64,000 nt of DNA. Source: Larkinella sp051857545 (GTDB lineage Bacteria; Bacteroidota; Bacteroidia; Cytophagales; Spirosomataceae). The stretch covers positions 1 through 64,000 of the forward strand of contig NZ_JBPZHB010000010.1 of NCBI RefSeq assembly GCF_051857545.1, in the 5' to 3' direction. Below the pieces are notes generated by a model. The model saw only the letters and a list, made by a program, of their open reading frames with translations. It did not search any database and was not told the DNA's origin. Positions 40,519 to 49,211 of the stretch are shown one piece after another; position 1 is the stretch's first letter, and every line of letters begins with the position of its first letter. Position numbers and translations under genes: made by a program.

Positions 40519-41346
40519 ATGGACTTGCAACAACTGGAGCACGAACTGCTCCCCCTGACAGCCTATGCCGCTCCGGTGGTGTTTGGCTCCGTCCTTTTGG
40601 AGTTCTGGCTGACCCGCCACGACGAGGAACACCGGTATCAAAGCCGTGACTTCTGGTCATCGGTGGGCATTGGAGCCGGAAGTCTGCTGATCAATGCCAT
40701 TTTGAAAACCAGCGTTTTCGGGATGGCATTGTTTTTCTACCACCTCACGCCCTGGCGGCTCGAAACCCGGTGGTGGACCTGGCTGCTGGCCTACGCGCTG
40801 ATTGATTTATGCAATTACACGGCGCACTGGATTGCCCACAAACAGCGCGTCTGGTGGGCTACGCATGTCACGCACCATTCATCGGAACACCTGAATTTCT
40901 CGACGGCTTTCCGCAATTCGTGGACCCAGCATTTGAAATTGGTCTTCTTTATACCGGCCTGGGTATCAGGCATTAATCCTGTTGTCATTCTGACCTGCTA
41001 CCAGATCGATTTGTTGTACCAGTTCTGGATTCATACCGAAATGATCGGGAAGTTGCCGCGTTGGTTTGAATTTTTTTTCGTGACGCCTTCCCATCACCGG
41101 GTTCACCACGGCAGCAACGACCGCTATCTGGACAAGAATTTCGGCTCATCACTCATCATCTGGGACCGCCTGTTCGGAACGTTTCAGGAAGAAGATGAAG
41201 CACCGGTTTACGGCCTGACCAAACCGGTGGAATCGTTCAACCCGGTGTATCTGAACTTCCACGTCTGGGTCGAGATTGGCCGCGACCTGCGAAGGGCAAA
41301 ATCCGCCCGCGAGGTGTTCAACATTCTTTTTGGCCCCCCAGTTTAA
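40519..41346 (+). CDS. Sterol desaturase / fatty acid hydroxylase family protein
   Basis: A 275-residue integral membrane di-iron enzyme. At least four hydrophobic segments are present. The histidine clusters that bind the two irons are complete: HWIAH (about 112-116), THHSSEH (about 126-131) and, after TM4, SHHRVHH (about 193-199), with an isolated His before. Members hydroxylate or desaturate sterols, carotenoids or fatty acyl chains, and the substrate here is open. It precedes a TIGR03643 gene by 90 bp in the same direction. Confidence 0.9.
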   Translation: MDLQQLEHELLPLTAYAAPVVFGSVLLEFWLTRHDEEHRYQSRDFWSSVGIGAGSLLINAILKTSVFGMALFFYHLTPWRLETRWWTWLLAYALIDLCNYTAHWIAHKQRVWWATHVTHHSSEHLNFSTAFRNSWTQHLKLVFFIPAWVSGINPVVILTCYQIDLLYQFWIHTEMIGKLPRWFEFFFVTPSHHRVHHGSNDRYLDKNFGSSLIIWDRLFGTFQEEDEAPVYGLTKPVESFNPVYLNFHVWVEIGRDLRRAKSAREVFNILFGPPV

Positions 41347-41435
41347 GGTCAGGCGTCAGTTACGCGTCCAACGCATTTGTTTTTGCCTGGGACACTGCGG
41401 GGGAATTATGTGAAAGCCTGGTTCGTTATGCCGGT

Positions 41436-41732
41436 ATGAAACGTTCCAAACCGGCACTTGAGCTAAGAGAAACAGACCTGGACCGCATTGTCGAAATGGC
41501 GTGGGAAGATCGCACCCCCTTTGACGCCATCGAAGCTCAGTTTGGGCTTTCAGAACAGGAAGTGATCGATGTCATGCGCCGGCAACTGAAACCGGCCTCG
41601 TGGCGAAAGTGGCGGGCAAGGGTTCAGGGTCGGGCTACCAAACACGCGGCTTTGTCGGTGGTGGAAGATGCCCGGTTTAAATCGAACCAGCAGCGGACGG
41701 TGACCCACAACCGGATTTCCAAGCGATTCTAA
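41436..41732 (+). CDS. TIGR03643 (DUF2805) family protein
   Basis: A 98-residue basic protein matching the TIGR03643 pattern: 'LDRIVEMAWEDRTPFDAIEAQFGLSEQEVIDVMRRQLKPASWRKWRARVQGR'. The first part looks like a helix-turn-helix and the tail is very basic (QRTVTHNRISKRF), so nucleic acid binding is plausible. Function is not established. In other genomes the gene often lies near carotenoid or cryptochrome-type genes, which I recall but cannot verify. Its neighbour here is a desaturase-like membrane enzyme. Confidence 0.85.
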   Translation: MKRSKPALELRETDLDRIVEMAWEDRTPFDAIEAQFGLSEQEVIDVMRRQLKPASWRKWRARVQGRATKHAALSVVEDARFKSNQQRTVTHNRISKRF

Positions 41733-41813
41733 ACTCCTTTTTTGTATTTTGTTTTTCCGGGTACCGGACCCACTTGCTGTCCATCTTTCGTGTTGAGGGA
41801 GAATAAAGCTGCG

Positions 41814-42524
41814 TTACAAGCCCAGCGACTTCAAAAAACCGTCACGGTAATTACTGCCAATTGGGATTTCATTTTTGCCAATAAAAATCCGGTTTCCTTC
41901 GATGTGCGTGATCTTCGATTTGTTGATAAGGAAGGAGCGATGAACCCGGAGAAACCGGGATTTGGGTAGCAATTTTTCGAAACTGGAGAAGGTCATACCG
42001 GGCAGAATCGTGTTTTGCGTCGTTATAATTTTGGTGTAATTGCCGCTGGCTTCCGCGTATAACAAATCTGAATAAAAGATTTTGTAAATTTTTCCGTCAG
42101 TTTTTACAAATAGATAATCTTCGGTGTTTTTCTCCGTTATTTCTTGAATACTTACAGGATTAGGCTGTAATCGTTCCAGCGCTTTGTCAACCGCAACCAT
42201 GAACCGTTCCAGCGAAAATGGTTTTAATAAATAGTCAATGGCCGATAAGTCGAAGGCATCTACCGCGTATTCTTTGTAGGCGGTTGTGAAGATAACCTGC
42301 GGCTGATTCCTGAGCGTTTTCAAAAAAGAAATCCCGTTCAAAACCGGCATATTAATGTCCAGAAAGAGTAGGTCGATGGGCTGTTTTTGAAGTTCCGCTT
42401 TGGCTTCCAGCGCATTGCTGCAGGACGCTACGACTTTCAAATTCGGGAAATGACTGCAATAGGTCTGGATGATGTCCCGGGCAATGGGTTCGTCATCCAC
42501 GATCAAACAGTGGATTGGGTTCAT
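41814..42524 (-). CDS. LytTR-family response regulator
   Basis: A 236-residue regulator with a receiver domain (HCLIVDDEPIARDI, phospho-acceptor in LLFLDINMP, Lys in LLKPF) and a LytTR DNA-binding domain (about 135-236, DYLFVKTDGKIYKIFYSDLLYAEASGNYT, LRVHRSFLIN). It overlaps the kinase gene stop by 4 bp (ATGA). The divergent neighbour of the pair is an outer-membrane receptor, a reasonable regulatory target. A short open frame on the opposite strand at 41742-41969 is a shadow of this gene. Confidence 0.93.
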   Translation of the reverse strand: MNPIHCLIVDDEPIARDIIQTYCSHFPNLKVVASCSNALEAKAELQKQPIDLLFLDINMPVLNGISFLKTLRNQPQVIFTTAYKEYAVDAFDLSAIDYLLKPFSLERFMVAVDKALERLQPNPVSIQEITEKNTEDYLFVKTDGKIYKIFYSDLLYAEASGNYTKIITTQNTILPGMTFSSFEKLLPKSRFLRVHRSFLINKSKITHIEGNRIFIGKNEIPIGSNYRDGFLKSLGL

Positions 42525-43558
42525 TTTACTTTCAGTTGCAACATGACCTGATAAAAACCGCCTTCGTTCTGTATGGTGAGTTCGTAGGCGTTTGGGTACA
42601 GCAAATCCAGTCTTTTCTTCACATTCGCCAACCCCAAACCGCTGTTTTTTTCCAGAAAACCGCTCTCACCAGACGTTGCACCATGTGAATTCTTCACGGA
42701 AAACAGGAGAAAATTTCCCCAGGTTTTCAGGTGAATATCAATCGAAATATACGGTTCTGTCGTGTTTTTGGAATGCTTGAAGGCATTTTCGATAAACACA
42801 ATGAGTAACATGGGCGCAATTTTTATATCGGCATGGGTCAGATCCTCAATCGCAGTGGTCAAAGTAAGCCGGTCGCCGATGCGAATTTTCTCGAAATCGA
42901 TGTAGTTGTTGATGTAGGACAGCTCGTCCCGCAAGGGTACAAATAGTTCCTTGGCATCATACACCGAATACCGGAGCAAATCAGAAAGCTTTAACAATAG
43001 CGTGGGAATTTTCTCGTGTTGGGAAATCGAAATCCCGTATAAATTATTCAGGGTATTAAATAGAAAATGAGGACTTAACTGAGACTGGAGAAGATGCAAC
43101 TCGCTCTGACTCTGTTCGGCCACGGCTTTCGATTCCTGCAACTGATTTTTAACGGTCATTCGTCCCAGTTTAATGAGCATTCCAATGGCAATACTCAGCA
43201 GGAAAAGCGGTAAATAAAACAGGATTAGATTCAGGAAAACCCGAGTGCCTTGAAGCGGAAAATCGGCGTGAAAAAAAATCCAGCAAATGCAGAGAATGCT
43301 AAAAAAAAATAAGCCAATAAAAAGGCGGAGCGGTATTTTTTTTGACGCCCACATTTGTGAAATATACCGACCCGTATAAATGCCTCCTAAAAAGAAAGCT
43401 GTGGCGGCTAAAGCCGCTTCTTCATCATCCCGCGTAACAATGGATTGGGTATACAAATTACTCGCAAGATAGATTGGTATGGCCGTAATGATGCTAAAAA
43501 CCAGGTGTTTTTGAAGCTCCGTTAGTCCTGCAAAGTCCGTATTTTCTCCTTTTTTCAT
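42521..43558 (-). CDS. LytS-type sensor histidine kinase, membrane bound
   Basis: A 345-residue kinase. Four transmembrane helices occupy about 15-150 (IITAIPIYLASNLY, ATAFFLGGIYTG, LRLFIGLFFFSILCICWIFF, LILFYLPLFLLSIAIGMLI). The His_kinase domain follows with LSPHFLFNTLNNLYG (phospho-acceptor His), N-box ENAFKHS and the late motif NSGLGLANVKKR. There is no periplasmic sensor domain, so the membrane part itself probably senses the signal. The start at 43558 (MKKGENTDF) is preferred over 43786, whose extra 76 residues look like chance. It signals to the LytTR regulator downstream. Confidence 0.9.
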   Translation of the reverse strand: MKKGENTDFAGLTELQKHLVFSIITAIPIYLASNLYTQSIVTRDDEEAALAATAFFLGGIYTGRYISQMWASKKIPLRLFIGLFFFSILCICWIFFHADFPLQGTRVFLNLILFYLPLFLLSIAIGMLIKLGRMTVKNQLQESKAVAEQSQSELHLLQSQLSPHFLFNTLNNLYGISISQHEKIPTLLLKLSDLLRYSVYDAKELFVPLRDELSYINNYIDFEKIRIGDRLTLTTAIEDLTHADIKIAPMLLIVFIENAFKHSKNTTEPYISIDIHLKTWGNFLLFSVKNSHGATSGESGFLEKNSGLGLANVKKRLDLLYPNAYELTIQNEGGFYQVMLQLKVK

Positions 43559-43734
43559 ACTTGTAGCATCCACATAGGCTGGTTTGAATTCCAAAGCTGA
43601 CCAAAATCTTCCACTCCGGTAAACATACCGGATGGATTTCAATAAACCGCTGACGGAAACCGTGTAGAGCCGTACCAAGTGTTTCACCCCCTCAAATCCG
43701 CATTCTGTCAGCCGGTTAGTCCGGTATGGCCTGA

Positions 43735-43769
43735 TTTGTTGCCGACGGTCGTCGAACCATTCATATTTG
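43735..43769 (+). promoter_or_regulatory. Candidate Bacteroidota-type promoter of the receptor gene
   Basis: TTTG at 43735-43738 and an overlapping TTG at 43739-43741 are followed 20 bp later by CATATTTG (43762-43769), a one-mismatch -7 element (TAnnTTTG). The ATG is at 43809, leaving a short leader. The same 250-bp gap between divergent genes also holds a 9-bp inverted repeat (43624-43632 and 43720-43728). Confidence 0.4.
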
Positions 43770-43808
43770 CTCGGCAAGTATGACAATTGCCGTTAGAACG
43801 ACTACACT

Positions 43809-46250
43809 ATGAAGTCTTTTTTTTCCATCCTCTTCCTGCTTATTGCCTTTTCAGCGTTGGCTCAGGTAACTCCTAAAACCATTCGCGGAGTCGTTAAAGA
43901 TTCCCAAAATGAAACCGTACCGGGCGCGACCGTGAGTTTGCTAAGCGCTTCCGACTCGACCCTGGTACAGGGTGAAATCACCAACGGGAATGGTAAATTT
44001 GAGCTTAAAAACCTGACTACTAACCGGTATATTCTGCGTGTGTCAAGCGTTGGCAGCAACGATTACCGGAGTGGTCCCCTGACCATCGATGACCAGCACC
44101 CGGAGGTTTCGTTGCCGGTGATTATTTTAACGCCTTCAAAAACAATGCTAAACGAAGTGGTCGTAGTGGCCAAACGACCCTTGATTGAGCAGGAGATTGA
44201 CAAAACCGTCGTCAATGTAGATGCGATGATTTCCAGTATTGGCAGTAATACGCTGGAAGTGCTCGAAAAAACGCCGGGTGTCACGGTCGGCACCGATGGC
44301 GAAATCAGCCTGAATGGAAAAGCTGGTGTACTGGTTTTGATCGACGGTCGGCCGACCTACCTGTCCGGGCCGGATTTGGCGTCGTATCTGAAGTCATTGC
44401 CCGGCGGTTCGCTGGATAAAATTGAACTGATGACCAACCCGCCCGCCAAATACGATGCGGCTGGCACGAGTATCATTAACATTCGTCTGAAAAAAAACCG
44501 GGTGCAGGGCTTTGTTGGGGATATTTCCGCCAGTTATAGCCAGGGCGTGACAGCACGAACCAATAATGTAATCAACGTCAATTATAACCGTAAGAAGATA
44601 AACCTGTTTGGTAGTTTGGGGTATAGCCGGGATGCTGATTACGCAGATGATTCGTATAACCGAATTTTTTACAATGAGAATTCATCCATTAACTCATCGG
44701 TCGATTTACGGAATAATCTTACGTATACCGTTCCCGGAATTATGACTCGTCTGGGTATTGATTATGCAGTTTCGTCCAAAACAACCTACGGTTTTGTTGT
44801 TAATTTTCAGAATCGCTCCAAGCAGGAGAGGCTTGATTATTTCAGTAAAAACAGAGGGGCTAATTCTGTTTTAGACTCGCTTGGAAATGGCTACACAAAT
44901 GGTCATTTCAACTGGCGTAATGTGGGAGTAAATGGGAATTTTCAGCATAAATTCAACCCGGAGGGCCGGGAACTCACTGCCGATGTCAACTACATTACCC
45001 ACCTGACAACGGGCGAACAACGACTCACTACGATGATCAGCAGCGCCGACGGATCATTTACGAACCGCAGGGACTTTCTGTATAATCTGCCCTCGGAAAT
45101 CGCCATTTATACGGCCAAAGCCGATTACGTGCATCCCTTAAAAAATAAGGCCGTTGTGGAAGCCGGTTTTAAATCCAGTTTTGTTACCACGGATAATGAT
45201 TCCCACTATTATGCTGTATCAGGCAACGTTCAGACGCCGGATTATGGCAAATCCAACCATTTCATCTACCGGGAAACCATCCAGGCAGCTTACCTCAACA
45301 GCCGCAAAGAGTGGAAACGGATGGCCGCCCAACTCGGTTTTCGCCTGGAAAATACGCTGGTGAACGGTCGTCAGTTGGGAAATGCGGAAGTAAAAGCAAC
45401 CACGTTCGATAAAAACTACACGCGGTTATTTCCAACGGCTTTTTTTCGGTACAAGCTGGATAGTTTGGGAAATAACACCCTGGCATTGAGCATAGCCCGT
45501 CGGATCAATCGCCCCAATTACCAACTGCTGAATCCGTTTTTATTTTACCGGGATGCGTATTCCTATATTTCCGGAAATCCACTGTTGAAACCGCAATACC
45601 ATTTTCAGTATGAATTGAAGTACCAGCATAAAAATAACTTCGGCATTGCGTTGCAATACAATCAGTTTACCGATGTGATTTTCCAGACGACACAAGCCAT
45701 TGATGACATTTTTATCACCAGTCCGAACAACGTGGCAAGCGGTCGCATTCTGGCAATGGCAACCAATCTGAATCAATCGCTCACAAAATGGTGGACATTA
45801 AATGCCAACTTAACCATTGCCCATATGGCATTAAACGGAGTGACTTATTCTGAAAAACTTAACCCTGAAATCTACCAGGCCAGAATGAATCTTGTCAATC
45901 AATTGAAATTTGATAAAGGCTGGAATGGCGAGGTAACCGGTTTTTATGTTACCAAAGATTTGAATGGACAAAGGATAACAAATCCGCGTTACCGGATCAA
46001 TCTGGCAGTGCAAAAGAAAGTATTAAAAGACAAAGGAAGTGTTCGGTTGTTAGCCGAGGATCTGTTTCATTCGTGGAATTTAAAAGACCGAACGGTCAGC
46101 CTGAAACAGGCCGATGCTTTTCATACCCAGATCACCGATACGCGTCGGATTGGGGTGGCCTTTTCGTACCGGTTTGGCAAGGAAACCTTCGCCCGGAAAC
46201 GCCGGCACAACGACAATGCCGCTGATGCGGAGAAAGGAAGAGTGGATTGA
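43809..46250 (+). CDS. Outer-membrane TonB-dependent receptor-like protein
   Basis: An 813-residue outer-membrane protein. After the signal peptide (MKSFFSILFLLIAFSALAQ) come a CarboxypepD_reg-like domain (about 23-105, TIRGVVKDSQNETVPGATVSLL), a plug domain (about 115-225, 'NEVVVVAKRPLIEQEIDKTVVNVD' to 'IELMTNPPAKYDAAGTSIINI') and a 22-strand-type beta-barrel of the 'outer membrane beta-barrel' (OMP_b-brl_3) family to the end. This subgroup lacks a clear TonB box and SusD partner and is often found beside LytS/LytTR pairs, as here (divergent at 43558). Likely role: uptake or sensing of an unknown substrate, or maintenance of the envelope. Confidence 0.9.
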   Translation: MKSFFSILFLLIAFSALAQVTPKTIRGVVKDSQNETVPGATVSLLSASDSTLVQGEITNGNGKFELKNLTTNRYILRVSSVGSNDYRSGPLTIDDQHPEVSLPVIILTPSKTMLNEVVVVAKRPLIEQEIDKTVVNVDAMISSIGSNTLEVLEKTPGVTVGTDGEISLNGKAGVLVLIDGRPTYLSGPDLASYLKSLPGGSLDKIELMTNPPAKYDAAGTSIINIRLKKNRVQGFVGDISASYSQGVTARTNNVINVNYNRKKINLFGSLGYSRDADYADDSYNRIFYNENSSINSSVDLRNNLTYTVPGIMTRLGIDYAVSSKTTYGFVVNFQNRSKQERLDYFSKNRGANSVLDSLGNGYTNGHFNWRNVGVNGNFQHKFNPEGRELTADVNYITHLTTGEQRLTTMISSADGSFTNRRDFLYNLPSEIAIYTAKADYVHPLKNKAVVEAGFKSSFVTTDNDSHYYAVSGNVQTPDYGKSNHFIYRETIQAAYLNSRKEWKRMAAQLGFRLENTLVNGRQLGNAEVKATTFDKNYTRLFPTAFFRYKLDSLGNNTLALSIARRINRPNYQLLNPFLFYRDAYSYISGNPLLKPQYHFQYELKYQHKNNFGIALQYNQFTDVIFQTTQAIDDIFITSPNNVASGRILAMATNLNQSLTKWWTLNANLTIAHMALNGVTYSEKLNPEIYQARMNLVNQLKFDKGWNGEVTGFYVTKDLNGQRITNPRYRINLAVQKKVLKDKGSVRLLAEDLFHSWNLKDRTVSLKQADAFHTQITDTRRIGVAFSYRFGKETFARKRRHNDNAADAEKGRVD

Positions 46251-46264
46251 GGGGTACGGTATAC

Positions 46265-46375
46265 GGTTTTCAGTTTATGGTTTACGGTTGCTGCTGCATT
46301 CATCAATAATGAATATTGAATAGAGAATAGCGAATGTAGAATGCGTCAGCAACCGTAAACCATAAACTGAAAACC
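46265..46375. repeat. Heptamer-built palindrome, family B (copy 2) with inner heptamer insert
   Basis: Outer arms 46265-46293 and 46347-46375 pair perfectly over 29 bp. They use the same CGGTTTN/NAGTTTA words as the element at 33381. The 53-bp centre holds a second set of 7-bp units (type NGAATRN) and a short inner stem (GCATTC...GAATGC). The right arm ends at the base before the stop codon of the ABC-F gene (46376-46378). It separates convergent genes. Confidence 0.85.
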
Positions 46376-47998
46376 TTATTTATAAAGCGCTTCGCGTTGT
46401 TGCTTCACGTTTTCATCTGTGAGGTACTCGTCGTAGGTCATCAGTTTATCGAGGTGGCCGTTCGGGGCAATTTCGATGATGCGGGTGGCGATGGTTTCGC
46501 CGAACTGGTGGTCATGCGAGGTGAACAAAATCGGACCTTTGAAGTCGATCAGGCCGTTGTTGAGGGCCGTAATGGATTCGAGGTCGAGGTGGTTGGTCGG
46601 TTCGTCCAACAACAGCAGGTTGGCACCCGAAAGCATGACTTTGGAAAGCATACACCGCACTTTTTCGCCCCCGGACAAAACCGTCGACTTTTTCAGCGAC
46701 TCTTCGCCCGAAAACAGCATCCGGCCCAGAAAACCACGGATGAAACTTTCGTCTTTCTCCACGGAAAACTGCCGCAGCCAGTCCACCAGGTTCAGGTCAT
46801 TTTGGAAATATTTATCGCGACCGGTGTCGTTCGGAAAATACGACGGCGTGATGGTAACGCCCCATTTGAATTCGCCCGAATCGGCTTTGCGTTCACCGGC
46901 CAGTATATCGAACAGGGCCGTGACGGCCAGACCGTCGCGGCTGAACAGGAACACCTTGTCGCCCTTGCGCATCGAGAACGACAGGTTGGTGAACAGCCGG
47001 GCGCCGTCTTCGCTCGTGTAGGTCAGGTTTTCGACGTTCAGAATCTGGTCGCCGGGTTCGCGTTCCGGTTTGAAATTGATGTAGGGATACTTCCGGGACG
47101 AAGGCGCAATGTCGTCGAGCGTCAGCTTTTCGAGTAATTTCGCCCGGCTGGTGGCCTGTTTCGACTTGGAAGCGTTGGCCGAAAACCGCCGGATAAATTC
47201 CTCCAGTTCCTTGCGTTTGTCTTCCGTCCGCTTGTTCTGATCCTGGCGTTGTTTCAGGGCCAGTTGGCTCGATTCATACCAGAATGAATAGTTACCGGTA
47301 AAAAGCCGTACTTTAGAGAAGTCAATATCAACGACTTGCGTACAAACCTGATCCAGAAAGTGGCGGTCGTGAGAAACCACAATCACGGTATTCTTGAAAT
47401 TGGCCAGGTAGTTTTCCAGCCACAGGCTCGATTCGACGTCGAGGTTGTTGGTCGGTTCATCCAGCAGCAGAATGTCCGGATTGCCAAACAGTGCCTGGGC
47501 CAGCAGCACCCGCACTTTTTCGGAACCGTTCAGATCGGCCATCTGGCTGTAGTGAAGGTCTTCTTTGATGCCCAAACCGCTCAGCAGTGAAGCAGCGTCC
47601 GACTCGGCATCCCAGCCGTTCATCTCCGCAAATTCGCCTTCGAGGTTGGCCGCCCGCTCGCCATCGGCATCCGTAAAGTCGGTTTTGGCGTAGAGGGCGT
47701 CCTTTTCCTGCATGATGTCATACAGGCGTTTGTTGCCCATGATGACGGTTTGCAAAACCGGAAACTCATCGTAGGCAAACTGGTTCTGGTTCAACACCGA
47801 AAGCCGTTCGCCCGGCGTGATGACGACCGAACCCGTCTGGGGTTCAATTTCGCCCGACAGGATTTTCAAAAACGTTGATTTGCCCGCTCCGTTGGCGCCG
47901 ATCACCCCGTAGCAGTTGCCCGCGGTGAATTTTATGTTGACGTCGTCGAATAAAACCCGCTTGCCGTAGCGGAGTGAGACGTTTTGTACTGAAATCAT
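46376..47998 (-). CDS. ABC-F family ATPase (YbiT-like)
   Basis: A 540-residue cytoplasmic protein with two ABC ATPase domains and no membrane part, the ABC-F plan of ribosome-associated translation factors. Domain 1 (about 1-245) has a good Walker A (GANGAGKST) and Walker B (LLLDEPTNNLD), but its signature reads LNGSEK instead of LSGGEK. The linker (about 246-300) is a basic helical arm. Domain 2 has a good signature (LSGGEK) and Walker B (LLLDEPTNHLD), but its Walker A region reads SRDGLAVTAL and lacks the Lys. One of the two composite ATP sites is thus degenerate on both faces. The start at 47998 (MISVQNVSL) is preferred over 48031. Confidence 0.9.
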   Translation of the reverse strand: MISVQNVSLRYGKRVLFDDVNIKFTAGNCYGVIGANGAGKSTFLKILSGEIEPQTGSVVITPGERLSVLNQNQFAYDEFPVLQTVIMGNKRLYDIMQEKDALYAKTDFTDADGERAANLEGEFAEMNGWDAESDAASLLSGLGIKEDLHYSQMADLNGSEKVRVLLAQALFGNPDILLLDEPTNNLDVESSLWLENYLANFKNTVIVVSHDRHFLDQVCTQVVDIDFSKVRLFTGNYSFWYESSQLALKQRQDQNKRTEDKRKELEEFIRRFSANASKSKQATSRAKLLEKLTLDDIAPSSRKYPYINFKPEREPGDQILNVENLTYTSEDGARLFTNLSFSMRKGDKVFLFSRDGLAVTALFDILAGERKADSGEFKWGVTITPSYFPNDTGRDKYFQNDLNLVDWLRQFSVEKDESFIRGFLGRMLFSGEESLKKSTVLSGGEKVRCMLSKVMLSGANLLLLDEPTNHLDLESITALNNGLIDFKGPILFTSHDHQFGETIATRIIEIAPNGHLDKLMTYDEYLTDENVKQQREALYK

Positions 47999-48088
47999 TC
48001 GATTGCTCTCCTTGTTGAAATGAAGGTGCAAAGGTACGGAAATTTGCCTTTTTTTGCCATTTTACCGGCAAATGAATCTTTAAATGCA

Positions 48089-48139
48089 GCGAAAACCCCG
48101 ACAGCGGCCATCGGCCCTGTCAGCGGTTTTCGCTTTTTT
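48089..48139 (+). terminator. Strong hairpin with T tail (family E copy 1)
   Basis: GCGAAAACC at 48089-48097 pairs with GGTTTTCGC at 48125-48133; the core GACAGCGGCC...GGCCCTGTCAGC extends the stem, and six T follow at 48134-48139 on the plus strand. Both flanking genes run on the minus strand, so the T tail faces antisense transcription. A related, inverted copy of the core is at 48183-48218. Confidence 0.65.
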
Positions 48140-48182
48140 CAGAATGGGGTGGACAGTAGTGTGTATAGTTGGGGAGGCTTTT

Positions 48183-48218
48183 AACCGCTGACTGGGCCTC
48201 GGGGCCGCTGTCAGGGTT
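48183..48218 (-). terminator. Hairpin at the 3' end of the GIN-domain gene (family E copy 2)
   Basis: AACCGCTGAC...GTCAGGGTT forms a GC-rich hairpin whose last base is also the last base of the stop codon (48218-48220) of the minus-strand lipoprotein gene. Its core repeats that of the hairpin at 48089 in inverted orientation. The T tail is poor, so it may stabilise the mRNA end rather than terminate. Confidence 0.5.
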
Positions 48219-48967
48219 TAGTACTTCTCTATTTTACTGGCGTCGTTGGCACGTTGATTGATGTTGGCCGGATTGCCTTTGTACCGGATTTTGCTGGCCC
48301 CGCTGGCTTCCGCCGTCAGCGATTGGGTCGCGGTAATTTCGGCGTGGCTGGCTCCCGATGCTTTCACGTTCACCGACTTGGCCGCGTAGTCGAAGGCTTC
48401 GACGTGGGAGCCGCCGGACGCATCGACGGTGAGCTGATTGATCAAACTGGTAATGGAATCATCACCGCCCGTCGTAATTTTGGACTCGATCAGTTGCAGC
48501 TTCGAACCGCCGGACACCACCGCCTTGGTCCGGGTGGCGATCACTTCCCAGGTTCCATGCGCACCGCCGGAAAGTTCGATATCCAGGTCGGTCAGATTTG
48601 CAAAGCCTTTCACGCTGGCATGTACCCCACCCGAAAATTTTGCCCCCCGCAGGTTCGGCATCATAATCGTGAAGGCGGTGGCGTACTTCCGGCTTTTGTT
48701 CGTGCGGTAATCGGCGAACAGGGTGCCGTTGCGGACCTCTACATCCAGATCATCCAGGTTGCGCTGATCGCCTTTGGCCATGATCTTGAAAGCCGGGCCG
48801 TTCTCCAGCGTAACATCAAAACCGCTGCCCATTTCCAGGCGGTCGAAACCCGTCAGCAAAAAAGCTTTCTCGCCTTCCTGCAGTGGGCCGATGTCTTCGC
48901 GGTTACACCCGGACAGAACGCTGGCGAAAATTGCCAATAGCGTTGCAAATAAAAAAAATCGTTTCAT
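48218..48967 (-). CDS. GIN-domain (DUF2807) lipoprotein
   Basis: A 249-residue lipoprotein (MKRFFLFATLLAIFASVLSGC, lipobox LSGC, Cys21). The head region 'LTGFDRLEMGSGFDVTLENG' and the repeated strands 'SGGVHASVKGF', 'SGGAHGTWEV', 'SGGSKLQLIE', 'SGGSHVEAFDY', 'SGASHAEI' and 'SGASKIRYKG' are typical of GIN domains, which form a right-handed beta-helix. Function unknown. It often occurs next to regulators of envelope stress in Bacteroidota. It is divergent from the GH130 gene, with a family D palindrome between the two. Confidence 0.9.
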   Translation of the reverse strand: MKRFFLFATLLAIFASVLSGCNREDIGPLQEGEKAFLLTGFDRLEMGSGFDVTLENGPAFKIMAKGDQRNLDDLDVEVRNGTLFADYRTNKSRKYATAFTIMMPNLRGAKFSGGVHASVKGFANLTDLDIELSGGAHGTWEVIATRTKAVVSGGSKLQLIESKITTGGDDSITSLINQLTVDASGGSHVEAFDYAAKSVNVKASGASHAEITATQSLTAEASGASKIRYKGNPANINQRANDASKIEKY

Positions 48968-49112
48968 TGGTCGTTGTTGTTTATGTCACTCAAAATTGGC
49001 GGGAATCGGTTTGCGGTTCAAGTTATAGTTGGATCAACTGCGTTTTTTATAACCTGAACCGGCTGATTGCGGTTGTTAACCTAAATTCCTGTATGTTGGG
49101 ATTGAATTTTTG

Positions 49113-49192
49113 GATGGGAACACGGATGGAGCGGATTAAACGGATTTTAATCAGCGTGAATTCGTCCAATCCGTTCCATCCGTGTTCCTATC
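49113..49192. repeat. Palindromic repeat, family D (copy 2)
   Basis: Left arm 49113 to about 49142 and right arm to 49192 pair imperfectly (about 26 of 30 positions) and carry the same GGGAACACGGAT end word and ACGGATT internal words as the copy at 29595. Again the copy lies between divergently transcribed genes (starts 48967 minus, 49212 plus). Confidence 0.8.
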
Positions 49193-49211
49193 ATTACTTT
49201 CGCAATTGCTC

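Noticed and set aside
41742..41969. Possible small plus-strand gene after the TIGR03643 gene
   Set aside because: Most of it overlaps the C-terminus of the LytTR regulator on the other strand; translation resembles antisense coding sequence.
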